DNA of 33,388 bases from Anaerolineae bacterium (GCA_016931785.1 JAFGED010000403.1:1-33388), one strand, 5' to 3'. Positions 23,620 to 32,876 are shown, numbered from the stretch's first letter. Notes: a model not told the origin generated them from the sequence alone. A program made the numbers and translations.

Positions 23620-25710
23620 TTACCAGCTCGCGCCATACAAGATGGCTTCCATCCGTTGTTGATCTACCTCTTCGTAATGATGAAATTCCATCGTAAAAGT
23701 GCCCCGCCCTTGCGTCAAACTACGCAGGTCGGTTGCGTACCCAAACATCTTTGCCAGGGTGACAAAAGCGCGCACCGCTTGCGCACCATCCGCTCGAGCC
23801 AGCATCTCTCTGATCTCGGCCCCCCGAGCATTCAGATCCCCCATCACCTCGCCGGTGTATCCATCCGGCACAACCACTTCCAGATCCATCACCGGCTCCA
23901 AAAAGACCGGACTCGCCTTCTCAACCGCCTGGTTGAAGGCCATCGTGCCAGCGACCTTGAAAGCCAACTCCGAGGACGTTTCCTCGTCCATCTCTGCATC
24001 AAGCAGTTGGGCTCGGATGTTCATCAGGCGATAGCCAGCCAACACACCGCTCTCCATCGCCTCGCGGCATCCTCGCTCAACCGCCCCGATGAATCCTCCA
24101 GGCAATATCCGGCCTCGCGTGAGGTCCTCAAAGAGGAACCCCTCATCCCCGGACAGCGGCTCAACCTCCAGCCACACGTGGCCAAAATGCTCTCTACCGC
24201 CGGTCTGTCGGTCGAACACCCCCTCGCCTTTAGCCCGCTGCGTGATCGTCTCGCGGTAGCTGACCCGTGGGCGGCTCACCCGCCCACTTACGTTGAACTC
24301 GCGTAGCAAGCGATCGGTCAGAATCTCGAGGTGCAACTCCCCCATTCCAGAGATGAGTGTCTGGCCGGTGTTCTCGTCGACCTTTATGACAAAGGTGGGA
24401 TCTTCTTCAGCCAGCCGCTGCAAGCCTTCTGCCAGACGATCTTGATCGTCCGCCGTCTTGGGCTCAATCGCCACCGAGATGACGGGCTCCGGGAAAGAGA
24501 TCGATTCCAGGATGATCGGCCCGCTGGGCACACACAGTGTGTCGCCCGTAAAGGTTTCCTTCAGGCCCAGTGTCGCGCCAATGTCTCCGGCGCTCAACTC
24601 TTCGATCTCTTCACGGCGATCGGCGAACATTCGCAGCAACTTGCTGATGCGCTCCTTCCGATTCTTGGTGGCATTACTCACCCTGGAGCCCACCTTCATC
24701 TTGCCGGAATAGACCCGGCAGTAGGCCAATCGGCCAACGTAGGGATCTGTCGCAATTTTAAAGACCAGTGCCGAAAACGGCTCGTTCGGATCAGCGGAGC
24801 GCGCTTCGGGCTTTTGGGTGTAAGGGTTGACCCCCTCCACCGACGGGACATCTAGCGGCGATGGCAAGTAGTCCACCACCGCATCGAGCAGGGGTTGAAC
24901 TCCCTTGTTACGTAACGCCGAGCCACACAGAACCGGATTGAGCTTACCACTCAACGTCGCCTGTCGAAGCGCCTGTCGCAATTGAGCGGCAGAAACTTCC
25001 TGGCCGTCCAGATAGAGCTCCATCAACCCATCGTCGGTCTCGACGATTTGCTCCACGGCCCGCTCGCGTGCCTCGAGCGCGATCGCTTCCAGCTCGGCGG
25101 GTATCTCCGCAAACTCGGGCTTTGCCCCCATCTCGTCCTGCCAGACGACGGCCCGCATCTCGAGCAGGTCAATCGCGCCCCGAAAGCTAGATTCACTGCC
25201 GATAGGCCACTGAATAGCTACAGGGTTTGCAAAAAGCCGCTCGCGGATCGTCTCGACCGCGTGGGCAAAATCGGCGCCCAGCTTGTCCATTTTGTTAACG
25301 AAGGCGACCAACGGCACGCCAAACGCCCGCGCCTGTCGCCACACCGTCTCTGACTGTGGTTCCACCCCGGCGACCGCATCAAAGACGACGACGCCGCCAT
25401 CGAGGACACGCAGGCTGCGCTGCACCTCAGCAGTAAAGTCAATGTGTCCGGGTGTATCCACGATGTTAATCTGATGGCGATGCCCATCACGATCCCAGAA
25501 GCAGGTCACGGCCGCAGCCGTGATCGTGATCCCTCGCTCCCGCTCCTGCGCCATCCAGTCCGTGACCGTCGTTCCCGCATCCACGTTGCCCATACGGTGG
25601 GTGCGCCCGGTGTAAAAAAGAACGCGCTCGGTCGTCGTTGTCTTGCCCGCATCAATGTGGGCAATGATGCCAATGTTCCGTATGTAGCTCAGCGGGTTCT
25701 GTGTGACCAT
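23620..25710 (-). CDS. fusA: Elongation factor G
   Basis: EF-G drives translocation with GTP. The protein has 696 residues. G1 is AHIDAGKTT (17-25). Switch I has the canonical ERERGITI and G3 is DTPGH, in contrast to the neighbouring EF-Tu. Domains II-V follow, with SGMGELHLEI and the C-terminal DLRSLTQGRGTFTMEFHHYE. The start is ATG at 25710; a GTG at 25713 would add one residue. There is no convincing Shine-Dalgarno sequence in front of either, and the 92-base gap behind rpsG holds interleaved inverted repeats that reach the start. Confidence 0.97.
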   Translation of the reverse strand: MVTQNPLSYIRNIGIIAHIDAGKTTTTERVLFYTGRTHRMGNVDAGTTVTDWMAQERERGITITAAAVTCFWDRDGHRHQINIVDTPGHIDFTAEVQRSLRVLDGGVVVFDAVAGVEPQSETVWRQARAFGVPLVAFVNKMDKLGADFAHAVETIRERLFANPVAIQWPIGSESSFRGAIDLLEMRAVVWQDEMGAKPEFAEIPAELEAIALEARERAVEQIVETDDGLMELYLDGQEVSAAQLRQALRQATLSGKLNPVLCGSALRNKGVQPLLDAVVDYLPSPLDVPSVEGVNPYTQKPEARSADPNEPFSALVFKIATDPYVGRLAYCRVYSGKMKVGSRVSNATKNRKERISKLLRMFADRREEIEELSAGDIGATLGLKETFTGDTLCVPSGPIILESISFPEPVISVAIEPKTADDQDRLAEGLQRLAEEDPTFVIKVDENTGQTLISGMGELHLEILTDRLLREFNVSGRVSRPRVSYRETITQRAKGEGVFDRQTGGREHFGHVWLEVEPLSGDEGFLFEDLTRGRILPGGFIGAVERGCREAMESGVLAGYRLMNIRAQLLDAEMDEETSSELAFKVAGTMAFNQAVEKASPVFLEPVMDLEVVVPDGYTGEVMGDLNARGAEIREMLARADGAQAVRAFVTLAKMFGYATDLRSLTQGRGTFTMEFHHYEEVDQQRMEAILYGASW

Positions 25711-25719
25711 CACGCGATC

Positions 25720-25799
25720 TAAGATTTGTCGATCTCAGAGTTTCGGATTTCGCGAAAACGAGGGTCCGATCTCCAAATCTTAAACCCGTCAATCCGAAA
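25720..25799 (-). promoter_or_regulatory. Interleaved inverted repeats before fusA, possible pseudoknot leader
   Basis: Two perfect 9-bp inverted repeats interlock. TAAGATTTG (25720-25728) is complementary to CAAATCTTA (25774-25782). TTTCGGATT (25741-25749) is complementary to AATCCGAAA (25791-25799). The order A-B-A'-B' permits an H-type pseudoknot. One arm ends nine bases before the fusA start, where the RBS would be expected. A remnant of a low-complexity intergenic repeat is the alternative. Confidence 0.45.
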
Positions 25800-25802
25800 T
25801 CT

Positions 25803-26273
25803 CTACCACCGGTAGTGGGCAAAGGCACGGTTGGCCTCAGCCATTCGATGCGTATCTTCTCGTTTTTTAACCGCCGTCCCAGTCCCATTCGCCGCCTCCA
25901 TCAGCTCGGAAGCCAATTTCTCGGCCATAGACTTACCAGGACGACTACTAGCCGCAGCCAACAGCCAACGCACCGCCAAGCCAACCCGGCGATGCGGCGG
26001 CACCTCTACCGGAATCTGGTACGTCGAGCCTCCCACGCGCCGGGGTTTGACCTCCAGAACTGGCGAGACGTTCTTCATTGCCTCCTCCAGTACCTCCAGC
26101 GGCTGCCGCTTCATCTGCTCTCCTACGATGTCCATAGCATCGTACATAATACGCGTCGCCGTGCTCTTTTTCCCACCCCGCATAATCTTGTTTATGAAGT
26201 GAGCCACCAGCATACTGCTGTAGCGAGCATCAGGAATGATCTTGCGCCTTGATGGACGATATCGTCGTGGCAT
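25803..26273 (-). CDS. rpsG: 30S ribosomal protein S7
   Basis: The 156-residue protein begins MPRRYRPSRRKIIPDARYSSMLVAHFINKIM and has the family block KPRRVGGSTYQIPVEVPPHRRVGLAVRWL and the C-terminal REDTHRMAEANRAFAHYRW. S7 nucleates assembly of the 30S head and represses the str operon in E. coli. It follows rpsL by 24 bases and precedes fusA after a structured 92-base gap. Confidence 0.98.
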   Translation of the reverse strand: MPRRYRPSRRKIIPDARYSSMLVAHFINKIMRGGKKSTATRIMYDAMDIVGEQMKRQPLEVLEEAMKNVSPVLEVKPRRVGGSTYQIPVEVPPHRRVGLAVRWLLAAASSRPGKSMAEKLASELMEAANGTGTAVKKREDTHRMAEANRAFAHYRW

Positions 26274-26297
26274 GATTTACCTGCCTTATACTCCAGA

Positions 26298-26720
26298 TTA
26301 ATTGCCCTTGGGGCGCTTGGTTCCGTACTTGGAGCGCTGCTTGTTACGCCCCTCCACACCCATCGAATCAATCGCACCGCGGATAATGTGGTAACGCACA
26401 CCGGGCAAGTCGGGGACACGCCCACCACGCACCAACACAACCGAGTGCTCCTGCAATGTATGTCCTTCACCAGGGATGTAGGCCGTCACCTCGATGCCAT
26501 TGGTCAATCGCACACGGGCAATCTTGCGCAGCGCCGAGTTAGGCTTCTTTGGCGTCATCGTGCGTACCTGCGTGCACACACCCCGCTTCTGCGGAGCCCC
26601 ACTAGAAGCCACCGAGCGTCGCTGTTTCAAGGAGTTATATCGATATTGCAACGCCGGCGACTTGGACTTGCGTTGCTTGGGCGTTCTTCCCTTGCGTACC
26701 AACTGATTGATGGTGGGCAC
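26298..26720 (-). CDS. rpsL: 30S ribosomal protein S12 with a long internal insertion
   Basis: The 140-residue protein starts [18 protein letters not shown] and has the decoding-centre loops [11 protein letters not shown] and [13 protein letters not shown], whose lysines and proline are sites of streptomycin resistance in other bacteria and are wild-type here. Compared with E. coli S12 there are about 16 extra residues after KSPAL ([17 protein letters not shown]) before APQKRGVCT. The GTG at 26720 has GGGAGG upstream. A longer frame to 26828 is untranslated leader. Confidence 0.97.
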   Translation of the reverse strand: MPTINQLVRKGRTPKQRKSKSPALQYRYNSLKQRRSVASSGAPQKRGVCTQVRTMTPKKPNSALRKIARVRLTNGIEVTAYIPGEGHTLQEHSVVLVRGGRVPDLPGVRYHIIRGAIDSMGVEGRNKQRSKYGTKRPKGN

Positions 26721-26776
26721 ATCTACCTCCCGTTTAACAGTCTCGGCTTGAACATCCCGCGTGCTTATAAATCTCA

Positions 26777-26881
26777 AGCCCCAGACCCAGTAAAGAAGGC
26801 CACCCACCCCTGCCGATGGCCTCCTCAACGATAAGACAACTTTTTCATTTTAAATGGGTGACAGGGACTATGGCTGTCACC
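26777..26881 (-). promoter_or_regulatory. Structured rpsL leader
   Basis: The leader of about 170 bases holds two hairpins. At its 5' end GGTGACAG pairs with CTGTCACC (26857-26881; nine-base loop). Further down, AGGAGGCC pairs with GGCCTTCT (about 26795-26826; 16-base loop) and is followed by TTTA. The second resembles a weak attenuator. No match to a known ribosomal leader family could be tested. Confidence 0.4.
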
Positions 26882-26895
26882 ACTGACGAACGCGC

Positions 26896-26923
26896 ATTGT
26901 ACCATGAAATCGCCAGAAGTCAA
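26896..26923 (-). promoter_or_regulatory. Promoter of the str-S10-spc-alpha operon
   Basis: On the minus strand, TTGACT (26918-26923) and TACAAT (26896-26901) are separated by 16 bases. Transcription would begin near 26889, about 170 bases before the rpsL GTG. It is the only clear promoter found between rpoB and truA, so it probably drives the 35-gene block. Confidence 0.75.
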
Positions 26924-26976
26924 CTACCCAGATCGCTTCCTCGGCGACAGTGAATCCAATCTACTTCATACCCGGC

Positions 26977-26997
26977 AAAAAATCGACCGCTGCCGAT
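26977..26997 (-). terminator. Intrinsic terminator of rpoB
   Basis: Seven bases past the rpoB TAG, a 6-bp stem (ATCGGC paired with GGTCGAT-side bases, one wobble) with an AGCG loop is followed on the minus strand by six T residues (26977-26982). The stem is short, so termination may be partial and allow read-through into the str operon. Confidence 0.5.
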
Positions 26998-27003
26998 CGC
27001 GGG

Positions 27004-30000
27004 CTAATGCTCCTGCTTCCCCAGGCTCAACAGCCCCATCCCCAGGCGAGGCGGCTTGGTCTTTTCCTCATCTCTGCCAAAGTGCAGGACTTCGTCCTCC
27101 TGGGTAATCGCCTCGACCGCCAGGCCAAGGCTCTGCAGCTCCTTCACCAACACCTTAAAAGACGCCGGGACTCCTGGTTCCTGGACGGGTTCGCCCTTTA
27201 CAATAGCCTCATAAGTCTTGACGCGCCCCTGCACGTCGTCCGACTTAATGGTGAGCATTTCCTGAAGCGCATGGGCGGCTCCGTAAGCCTCCAACGCCCA
27301 TACCTCCATCTCGCCGAAACGCTGCCCACCGAACTGGGCCTTGCCACCCAACGGCTGCTGCGTCACCAGACTGTAGGGACCCGTGGAGCGTGCGTGCACC
27401 TTGTCCTCGACCAGGTGAGCCAGCTTCATCATATAGATCACACCGATCGTCACCGGCTGATCAAACGGCTCGCCGGTCTTGCCATCATAGAGGATCATCT
27501 TGCCAAGAATAGGCACCGGCCTGCCGGTCTCCAAGCCCACCTGCATGGCCAGTTGTTCCACGGCTCCATCGTCCAGCTTGGACGTATCTCGCCCCAAGTC
27601 CTCCAACCATATGCGCAGGCAGGTTATCCGCGCATACCGATCCACCTCTACCCGCTCATCCAAGGTGCGTGGGTCATTGTCAAAAGAGAGCAAGTCGTCC
27701 GGCTCGTATCCTCTCTCGCGCAGCCACTCGCGCAGCACGGCGCGCCGGGCATAGACGTACTCCATAGCCAAACGGTCTGCGTCGTAACCGTGCTCCGACA
27801 GCCAAGCCACGATGTAGAGCCGGCGCGCTTCGTCATCATCCCACAACGTCTCCAGGGAATATTCCTGCGCTTTCAGCCAGGCCCAAGCCCGCTCGGAGAT
27901 CTCACCCCAAGCACGATCGATGAGCCAAGCCCGCGCCAACTCCGCTTCAACCTGAACCTCATTCGCGCCATCAAAGACCGGCGTCACAGCGCGGAAACCC
28001 AGTTGACGGGCAGCCCACCCCAGGTGAGTCTCCAGAATCTGCCCGATGTTCATGCGGCCGGGCACACCCAAGGGGTTCAAGATCAGATCAATCGACGTGC
28101 CATCGGGCAAGAAAGGCATATCCTCAACGGGCATCACCTTGGAGATAACGCCCTTGTTGCCATGGCGGCCCGCCATCTTGTCACCCTCGGTGATCTTGCG
28201 CAACTGGGCCACGCCGACGCGCACCATCTTTTCCACGCCCGCCTTGAGGTCGCGATGCTCCTCACGGTCAAAGACCCGAATATCCACCACTTTGCCACGC
28301 TCTCCGTGAGGAAGGCGCAAGCTCGAGTCCTTTACCTCGCGAGCTTTCTCGCCAAAGATAGCCCGCAGTAGCTTTTCCTCGGGACTCAATTCCTTCTCGC
28401 CCTTGGGCGTGATTTTGCCCACCAGAATGTCCAAAGGACCGACTTCCGCGCCAACGCGGACGACGCCCTCTTCGTCCAAATCCTTCAACGCATCATCGCC
28501 CACGTTGGGAATGTCACGCGTGATCTCCTCTGGACCGAGTTTGGTGTCACGAGCCTCAACCTCGTGTTTCTCGATATGGACGGACGTGAATTTGTCATCA
28601 CGCACCAACCGCTCGCTGATGAGAATCGCATCCTCAAAGTTCCCGCCCTCCCAGGACATGAAAGCGCACACCACGTTCTGACCCAACGCCAACTCGCCGC
28701 TCTCAGTAGAGGAACTATCACCGAGCACCTGCCCTGCCTGCACCTGCTGCCCCTTGTGGACGACGGGCCTCTGATCGACACAAGTGCTCTGGTTAGAGCG
28801 CTGATACTTGCGCAGGGGATACACGTGCAGCCCGTCGGCAGCGCGAACCGCGATCTCTTCACCAGTGACGGAAACCACCTCCCCATCGCAATCTGCCAGC
28901 ACCACCTGGCCCGAATCAAGGGCCGCCCGCCACTCCATACCGGTGGACACAAGTGGCGCCTCAGGCTGGATTAACGGCACCGTCTGGCGCTGCATGTTGG
29001 AACCCATCAACGCGCGGTTTGCATCGTCGTGCTCCAGGAAAGGAATCAAGGATGCTGAAATACCCACAATCTGGCACGGAGCGACGTCGACGTAATCGAC
29101 CCTCTCCGGCGGCACGAACACGAACCGCTCGGCATGACGGGCAGAGATGCGCGGATATAAAAAGTGCCCCTTTTCATCCAATGGCGCTGTAGCCTGCGCG
29201 ATCGCGTACTGATCCTCTTTATCCGCAGAGAGGTACAAGGTTTCGTCGCTCACCACAGGCACTACGGGGATATCCTCCACCAAGTCCAGCGAGGCGATCT
29301 GCTTGGCCAGTTTCGGCGTGATCTCCGTCTCTGCCTCGGCCACGACCTTGCCATTCCTCGGATTCACCACGTCCTCCCGCAAGACGTGGCCGGTGAGCGC
29401 CTCGACGGTGGGCTCTACCATGCGGACGACCTTACGATAGGGCGTCTCGATAAAGCCCAAAGAATTGACCCGCGCATGGGTAGCCAGACGGCCAATCAAA
29501 CCGATGTTGGGACCCTCGGGGGTCTCGATGGGGCAGATGCGTCCGTAGTGGCTGTAATGCACGTCACGCACGTCGAACCCCGCCCTCTCACGTCGCAGAC
29601 CGCCAGGACCCAACGCCGAAAGCGTGCGCTTGTGCGTCAGCTCCGTCAACGGATTGGTCTGCTCCATGAACTGCGAGAGCTGGCTCGAGCCAAAGAATTC
29701 GCGGATGGCCGCGACTACCGGCCGAATGTTGATCAGGTTAACCGGCGTCAGCGAGTCGGATTCACGGATCGACATACGCTCCACCACAACCCGCTCCATA
29801 CGGCGCAAGCCTATGCGCAGCTTGTTCTGAACCAGCTCACCCACCGTCTTGACGCGTCGATTGCCCAGGTGGTCGATATCGTCAGCATCCTCGATACCGT
29901 TGTTAATGCGGATCATGTGCTTTACCAGGGCCACCAAGTCGCGCTTTGTAATAGTGCGATGCTCAAGGTCCGTTTCTTGCTTGAGCCGCTGGTTGAGCTT

Positions 30001-30906
30001 ATAGCGCCCCACGCGTTGCAAGTCGTAACGCCTCGGATCGAAGAGCTGCTGCTCCAAATACTCGCGCGCGTTCTCCAACGTGGGAGGATCCCCAGGACGC
30101 ATGCGGCGGTAGAACTCGACCAATGCCTCTTCGGCCAACGTACGCCCATCTCTAGGATCCCATGTCGGCTCCTGCCTAATAGTCGTGGGAATGTACTGGT
30201 GGCCGGGATTACTATCGGCATCCTCGAACAACGCCAGTAGCTCCTCGTCCGTTCCGCCACCCAGGGCGTCATCCCCCGTCCAATCATCGATCGCAGCCAA
30301 GGCCCGCAACAGAATGGTGACGGGCAGGGTGCGCTTGCGGTTAAACTTGACGTTGATGTAGTCGGACTTGCGGGTCTCAAACTCCAGCCAGGCTCCACGG
30401 TCGGGGATCAGCTTGGCCGCGCTGAGACGTCGCCCCGTGACACGATCCTCCTCAACATCAAAGTAGACGCCTGGGGAGCGAATTAACTGGCTGACGACGA
30501 CCCGCTCGGTGCCGTTGACGATAAAAGTACCATTGTCGGTCATCAGTGGAAAGTCGCCGAGAAAGATCTCTGATTCAACGATCTCGCCCGTCTCTCGATT
30601 GTCGAGCACAACCTGGACGTACATCGGGGCCGCATACGTAATATCTCGCTCGAGGCACTCCTCTTCAGAGTACTTGGGTTCCCCAAAGCGATAACCGAGT
30701 TCAAACTGAGCTTCCCGCGCCTTTGAACCGGGAAAGTACAGTTTCAGGTTGCCGTTAAAGCTCTCAATAGGCGAGACCTCGTCAAACAACTGAGCCAGCC
30801 CATCCTCCTGCAGCCAGCGAAAGGATTCAAGCTGAACCTCGATCAGTTGCGGCAGTCTCTCCGTGTTAGTGATACGGGCATATGATTTATTCCCTAAATA
30901 GGCCAC
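27004..30906 (-). CDS. rpoB: DNA-directed RNA polymerase subunit beta
   Basis: The protein has 1300 residues and is complete. It runs from GNKSYARI to the C-terminal [12 protein letters not shown] plus a short tail. The catalytic-core signatures [11 protein letters not shown] and [25 protein letters not shown] are intact. In the rifampicin pocket, [24 protein letters not shown] has Glu415 and Thr428 where E. coli has D516 and R529. Between VFDGA (977-981) and [10 protein letters not shown] (from 1139) there are about 135 more residues than in E. coli. They contain WL..xGY-type repeats. The start is GTG at 30906 with GGGATAGG upstream. Neither rplJ/rplL upstream nor rpoC downstream is present. 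Confidence 0.98.
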   Translation of the reverse strand: MAYLGNKSYARITNTERLPQLIEVQLESFRWLQEDGLAQLFDEVSPIESFNGNLKLYFPGSKAREAQFELGYRFGEPKYSEEECLERDITYAAPMYVQVVLDNRETGEIVESEIFLGDFPLMTDNGTFIVNGTERVVVSQLIRSPGVYFDVEEDRVTGRRLSAAKLIPDRGAWLEFETRKSDYINVKFNRKRTLPVTILLRALAAIDDWTGDDALGGGTDEELLALFEDADSNPGHQYIPTTIRQEPTWDPRDGRTLAEEALVEFYRRMRPGDPPTLENAREYLEQQLFDPRRYDLQRVGRYKLNQRLKQETDLEHRTITKRDLVALVKHMIRINNGIEDADDIDHLGNRRVKTVGELVQNKLRIGLRRMERVVVERMSIRESDSLTPVNLINIRPVVAAIREFFGSSQLSQFMEQTNPLTELTHKRTLSALGPGGLRRERAGFDVRDVHYSHYGRICPIETPEGPNIGLIGRLATHARVNSLGFIETPYRKVVRMVEPTVEALTGHVLREDVVNPRNGKVVAEAETEITPKLAKQIASLDLVEDIPVVPVVSDETLYLSADKEDQYAIAQATAPLDEKGHFLYPRISARHAERFVFVPPERVDYVDVAPCQIVGISASLIPFLEHDDANRALMGSNMQRQTVPLIQPEAPLVSTGMEWRAALDSGQVVLADCDGEVVSVTGEEIAVRAADGLHVYPLRKYQRSNQSTCVDQRPVVHKGQQVQAGQVLGDSSSTESGELALGQNVVCAFMSWEGGNFEDAILISERLVRDDKFTSVHIEKHEVEARDTKLGPEEITRDIPNVGDDALKDLDEEGVVRVGAEVGPLDILVGKITPKGEKELSPEEKLLRAIFGEKAREVKDSSLRLPHGERGKVVDIRVFDREEHRDLKAGVEKMVRVGVAQLRKITEGDKMAGRHGNKGVISKVMPVEDMPFLPDGTSIDLILNPLGVPGRMNIGQILETHLGWAARQLGFRAVTPVFDGANEVQVEAELARAWLIDRAWGEISERAWAWLKAQEYSLETLWDDDEARRLYIVAWLSEHGYDADRLAMEYVYARRAVLREWLRERGYEPDDLLSFDNDPRTLDERVEVDRYARITCLRIWLEDLGRDTSKLDDGAVEQLAMQVGLETGRPVPILGKMILYDGKTGEPFDQPVTIGVIYMMKLAHLVEDKVHARSTGPYSLVTQQPLGGKAQFGGQRFGEMEVWALEAYGAAHALQEMLTIKSDDVQGRVKTYEAIVKGEPVQEPGVPASFKVLVKELQSLGLAVEAITQEDEVLHFGRDEEKTKPPRLGMGLLSLGKQEH

Positions 30907-30969
30907 TAACCTATCCCTTTCCCCATGCGGGTATTAACTTATGTAACCGGGGCAATTTAGCAAATGCAA

Positions 30970-30997
30970 ATTATAACACGAAAAAACAGTTTGTCAA
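30970..30997 (-). promoter_or_regulatory. Promoter of rpoB
   Basis: On the minus strand, consensus TTGACA (30992-30997) and consensus TATAAT (30970-30975) are separated by 16 bases, with a T-rich spacer. The start near 30963 gives a leader of about 57 bases. It is the strongest promoter match in the window. Confidence 0.85.
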
Positions 30998-31082
30998 AAT
31001 GACCACCATATACGGGTGTGCTTCTGTTTGGGGGTGAAAATACCGTCGGTTACCCAGCTCGTCGTTCTCACCGCGAGGTCGC

Positions 31083-32093
31083 TCATTTAGAGCACCCACG
31101 TGGTGTGTCAGCAGCCAAATCCCGGCGCATTTGTATCAGCACCCGTAACTCCTGAAAGCCCGCCTTTCTTAACATCGCGACCAGTGAGTCGTCGGGATTT
31201 GGCAACAAAACCTCGATCATCTTCTTTGGCGTACCAGGCAAGCTAGATAGTGCCCTCCGCACCAGTATATCCGCAAAACGACCGCCATATTCAGGCGAGA
31301 TCAAAAACTCCAAGCGGTCCGGACGGCCCCTGCACTCACGCAGCACCCGTACAGCCGCACGGACTGCCCCCTCCTCTTCGATCACCCACCAAACCTCACG
31401 CCGTCCCTCAAGAAAATGATCGAGAGCGCGCTCCCAACTCAGATGATAATCCGCCAAACGCAGCTCTAGCAGAGGGCGCTGATACTCTGGAATGACCGCT
31501 TGCACTAAATCGACCAACGCCTTGCTATCGCGGCGCCTTCCGCGACGTAGCGAAGGGCCTCGTGGAATTTCCCCACCCCACGGCAACCCTGCCGGGCGCA
31601 ACATGTGTAGCGTCCGGCTGACCCCTACAAACTGCAACCGTTCGTAGAGCCGACGGGCGACCTGATTATCGGCCTCCACTTCTAATCCCACCCATTGCCC
31701 ACCGAGAGACGCGATTTCATCTAACGCCGCCTCCATCAGCGCACGGGCGATGCCGCGCCCCTGCCAGTCGGGGTGAACCGCCACATTGCCGACGAGAAAT
31801 CCCCTCCTCGCCGGCGTGCGCCTTAGAGAGACGTTACCTACTACGCGGCCTTTCTCGACCCAGACGAAGCCAGGAGGCAAGTCCTCGCTGCTCCATCCAG
31901 TTTGATAGAGCCATCCCCAAAATATCCCCCAGCGAGCAGCGCGACGCATTTCGGCAAGCGCCGCTCGACCGGCCGGGTCCAAGCTGTCGCCAAAGGCGAC
32001 GTCGATCAGCTCGGCGACTGCCCCCAAATCTCGATATGGGTCGAAGGGGCGTACCCCAGTTTGGGCATACCTTTTGCGCATTATAGAGGCCAT
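31083..32093 (-). CDS. GNAT-family N-acetyltransferase
   Basis: From the ATG at 32093 the protein has 336 residues. The acetyl-CoA binding motif A is clear: NVAVHPDWQGRGIARALM (103-120), with VEADNQVARRLYERLQFVGV (139-158) as motif B. The second half (about 190-336) resembles a degenerate second GNAT unit, ending in AMLRKAGFQELRVLIQMRRDL. The substrate is unknown. A longer frame to 32327 overlaps the small upstream gene and is rejected. AGGAAG lies about nine bases before the chosen start. It is the last gene of a pncC-small protein-GNAT operon. Confidence 0.88.
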   Translation of the reverse strand: MASIMRKRYAQTGVRPFDPYRDLGAVAELIDVAFGDSLDPAGRAALAEMRRAARWGIFWGWLYQTGWSSEDLPPGFVWVEKGRVVGNVSLRRTPARRGFLVGNVAVHPDWQGRGIARALMEAALDEIASLGGQWVGLEVEADNQVARRLYERLQFVGVSRTLHMLRPAGLPWGGEIPRGPSLRRGRRRDSKALVDLVQAVIPEYQRPLLELRLADYHLSWERALDHFLEGRREVWWVIEEEGAVRAAVRVLRECRGRPDRLEFLISPEYGGRFADILVRRALSSLPGTPKKMIEVLLPNPDDSLVAMLRKAGFQELRVLIQMRRDLAADTPRGCSK

Positions 32094-32121
32094 CACAGAT
32101 AACTTCCTGCCCCTCCGGTTT

Positions 32122-32367
32122 TTAGGCAGCCAGCCTCGTAGACGGCGCACGAGCAATCTGCCAGCGAAGCGTTCGTTCATCCAGCCGCAGCTCAAAAGGC
32201 TGTCCACTCGCCATGACCATAAAGCGCTGCTCGTCTCCCTCTTTCCATCGGCGCCCCACTCCTTCCACAGACAACGTGCGGCCGTGCCACGTGAAACGGC
32301 GCGGCGTGATCTCACCCGTGACGTCAAACTGTGCCTCTACGACGGTCTCTTCATTCACGACTTTCAC
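32122..32367 (-). CDS. Small conserved-looking protein of unknown function
   Basis: The 81-residue protein starts with GTG at 32367, overlapping the pncC stop as GTGA. It is made of predicted beta strands: VEAQFDVTGEITPRRFTWHGRTLSVEGVGRRW, then EQRFMVMASGQPFELRLDERTLRWQIAR. The pattern resembles small DUF6504-type proteins, but that is from memory and untested. No transmembrane segment, cysteine or catalytic motif is seen. Tight packing between pncC and the GNAT gene supports it being real. Confidence 0.75.
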   Translation of the reverse strand: MKVVNEETVVEAQFDVTGEITPRRFTWHGRTLSVEGVGRRWKEGDEQRFMVMASGQPFELRLDERTLRWQIARAPSTRLAA

Positions 32368-32876
32368 AACTGTCCCTCCAAATAGCGCCGCAATAAATCG
32401 AGCACAGCCTCGGCTGAACTTGCCTTGTTCTCCCAGCGATCGAGATGATCGCCTTGGTCATCTTGCCACACATGACGCTCCACCCACGCGCCATCCGGCG
32501 CGGCGAGCGCGACATAGACCAAACCCACAGGCTTTTCTGGCGTGCCGCCATCCGGCCCAGCGACGCCGGTCACGGCCAGCCCGATATCGGAACAAAGAGC
32601 ATTGCGCACTCCTTGAGCCATCTCACGCGCCACCTGCTCGCTCACCGCGCCATACCGCTCCAGTGTACCGCGCCGCACACGGAGGGCGCGCTCCTTGATC
32701 TCGTTGGAATACGAGACCACCGCCCCTTGATAATAAACCGAGCTGCCGGGGACATCGGTGATGCGGTGGCTGACAAGCCCTCCCGTGCACGACTCGGCCA
32801 CCGCCAAGGTCAACCCATGTCGCCTCAGCAACTGCCCGACGACAACCTCAAGCGCACTTTTTTCTGGCGATTCCAT
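32364..32876 (-). CDS. pncC: Nicotinamide-nucleotide amidohydrolase (CinA C-terminal family)
   Basis: The enzyme deamidates NMN to nicotinate mononucleotide in the pyridine nucleotide cycle. The 170-residue protein consists only of the CinA C-terminal domain. It has AESCTGG (27-33) with the catalytic serine S29, PGSSVYYQGAVVSYSNEIKERAL, and LAVTGVAGPDGGTPEKPVGLVYVAL. The N-terminal CinA/MoaB-like domain is absent, as in stand-alone PncC. It is the first gene of the operon. The RBS is weak, but a plausible promoter lies upstream. Confidence 0.94.
   Translation of the reverse strand: MESPEKSALEVVVGQLLRRHGLTLAVAESCTGGLVSHRITDVPGSSVYYQGAVVSYSNEIKERALRVRRGTLERYGAVSEQVAREMAQGVRNALCSDIGLAVTGVAGPDGGTPEKPVGLVYVALAAPDGAWVERHVWQDDQGDHLDRWENKASSAEAVLDLLRRYLEGQL

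Noticed and set aside
22600-24306. Open frame of 568 codons on the plus strand
   Set aside because: It is entirely antisense to tuf and fusA, has no family resemblance and no ribosome-binding site. It is a composition effect of the GC-rich third positions of the real genes.
25714-25802. Small gene in the rpsG-fusA gap
   Set aside because: No start codon with a ribosome-binding site and no frame of useful length. Only inverted repeats are present.
27486-27972. RpoB insertion as an intein
   Set aside because: No Cys/Ser at the left junction, no His-Asn plus Cys/Ser/Thr at the right junction, and no endonuclease motif. The insert is repetitive and charged.
26950-30240. Long plus-strand frames antisense to rpoB
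   Set aside because: They mirror the codon bias of rpoB and show no recognisable protein features.
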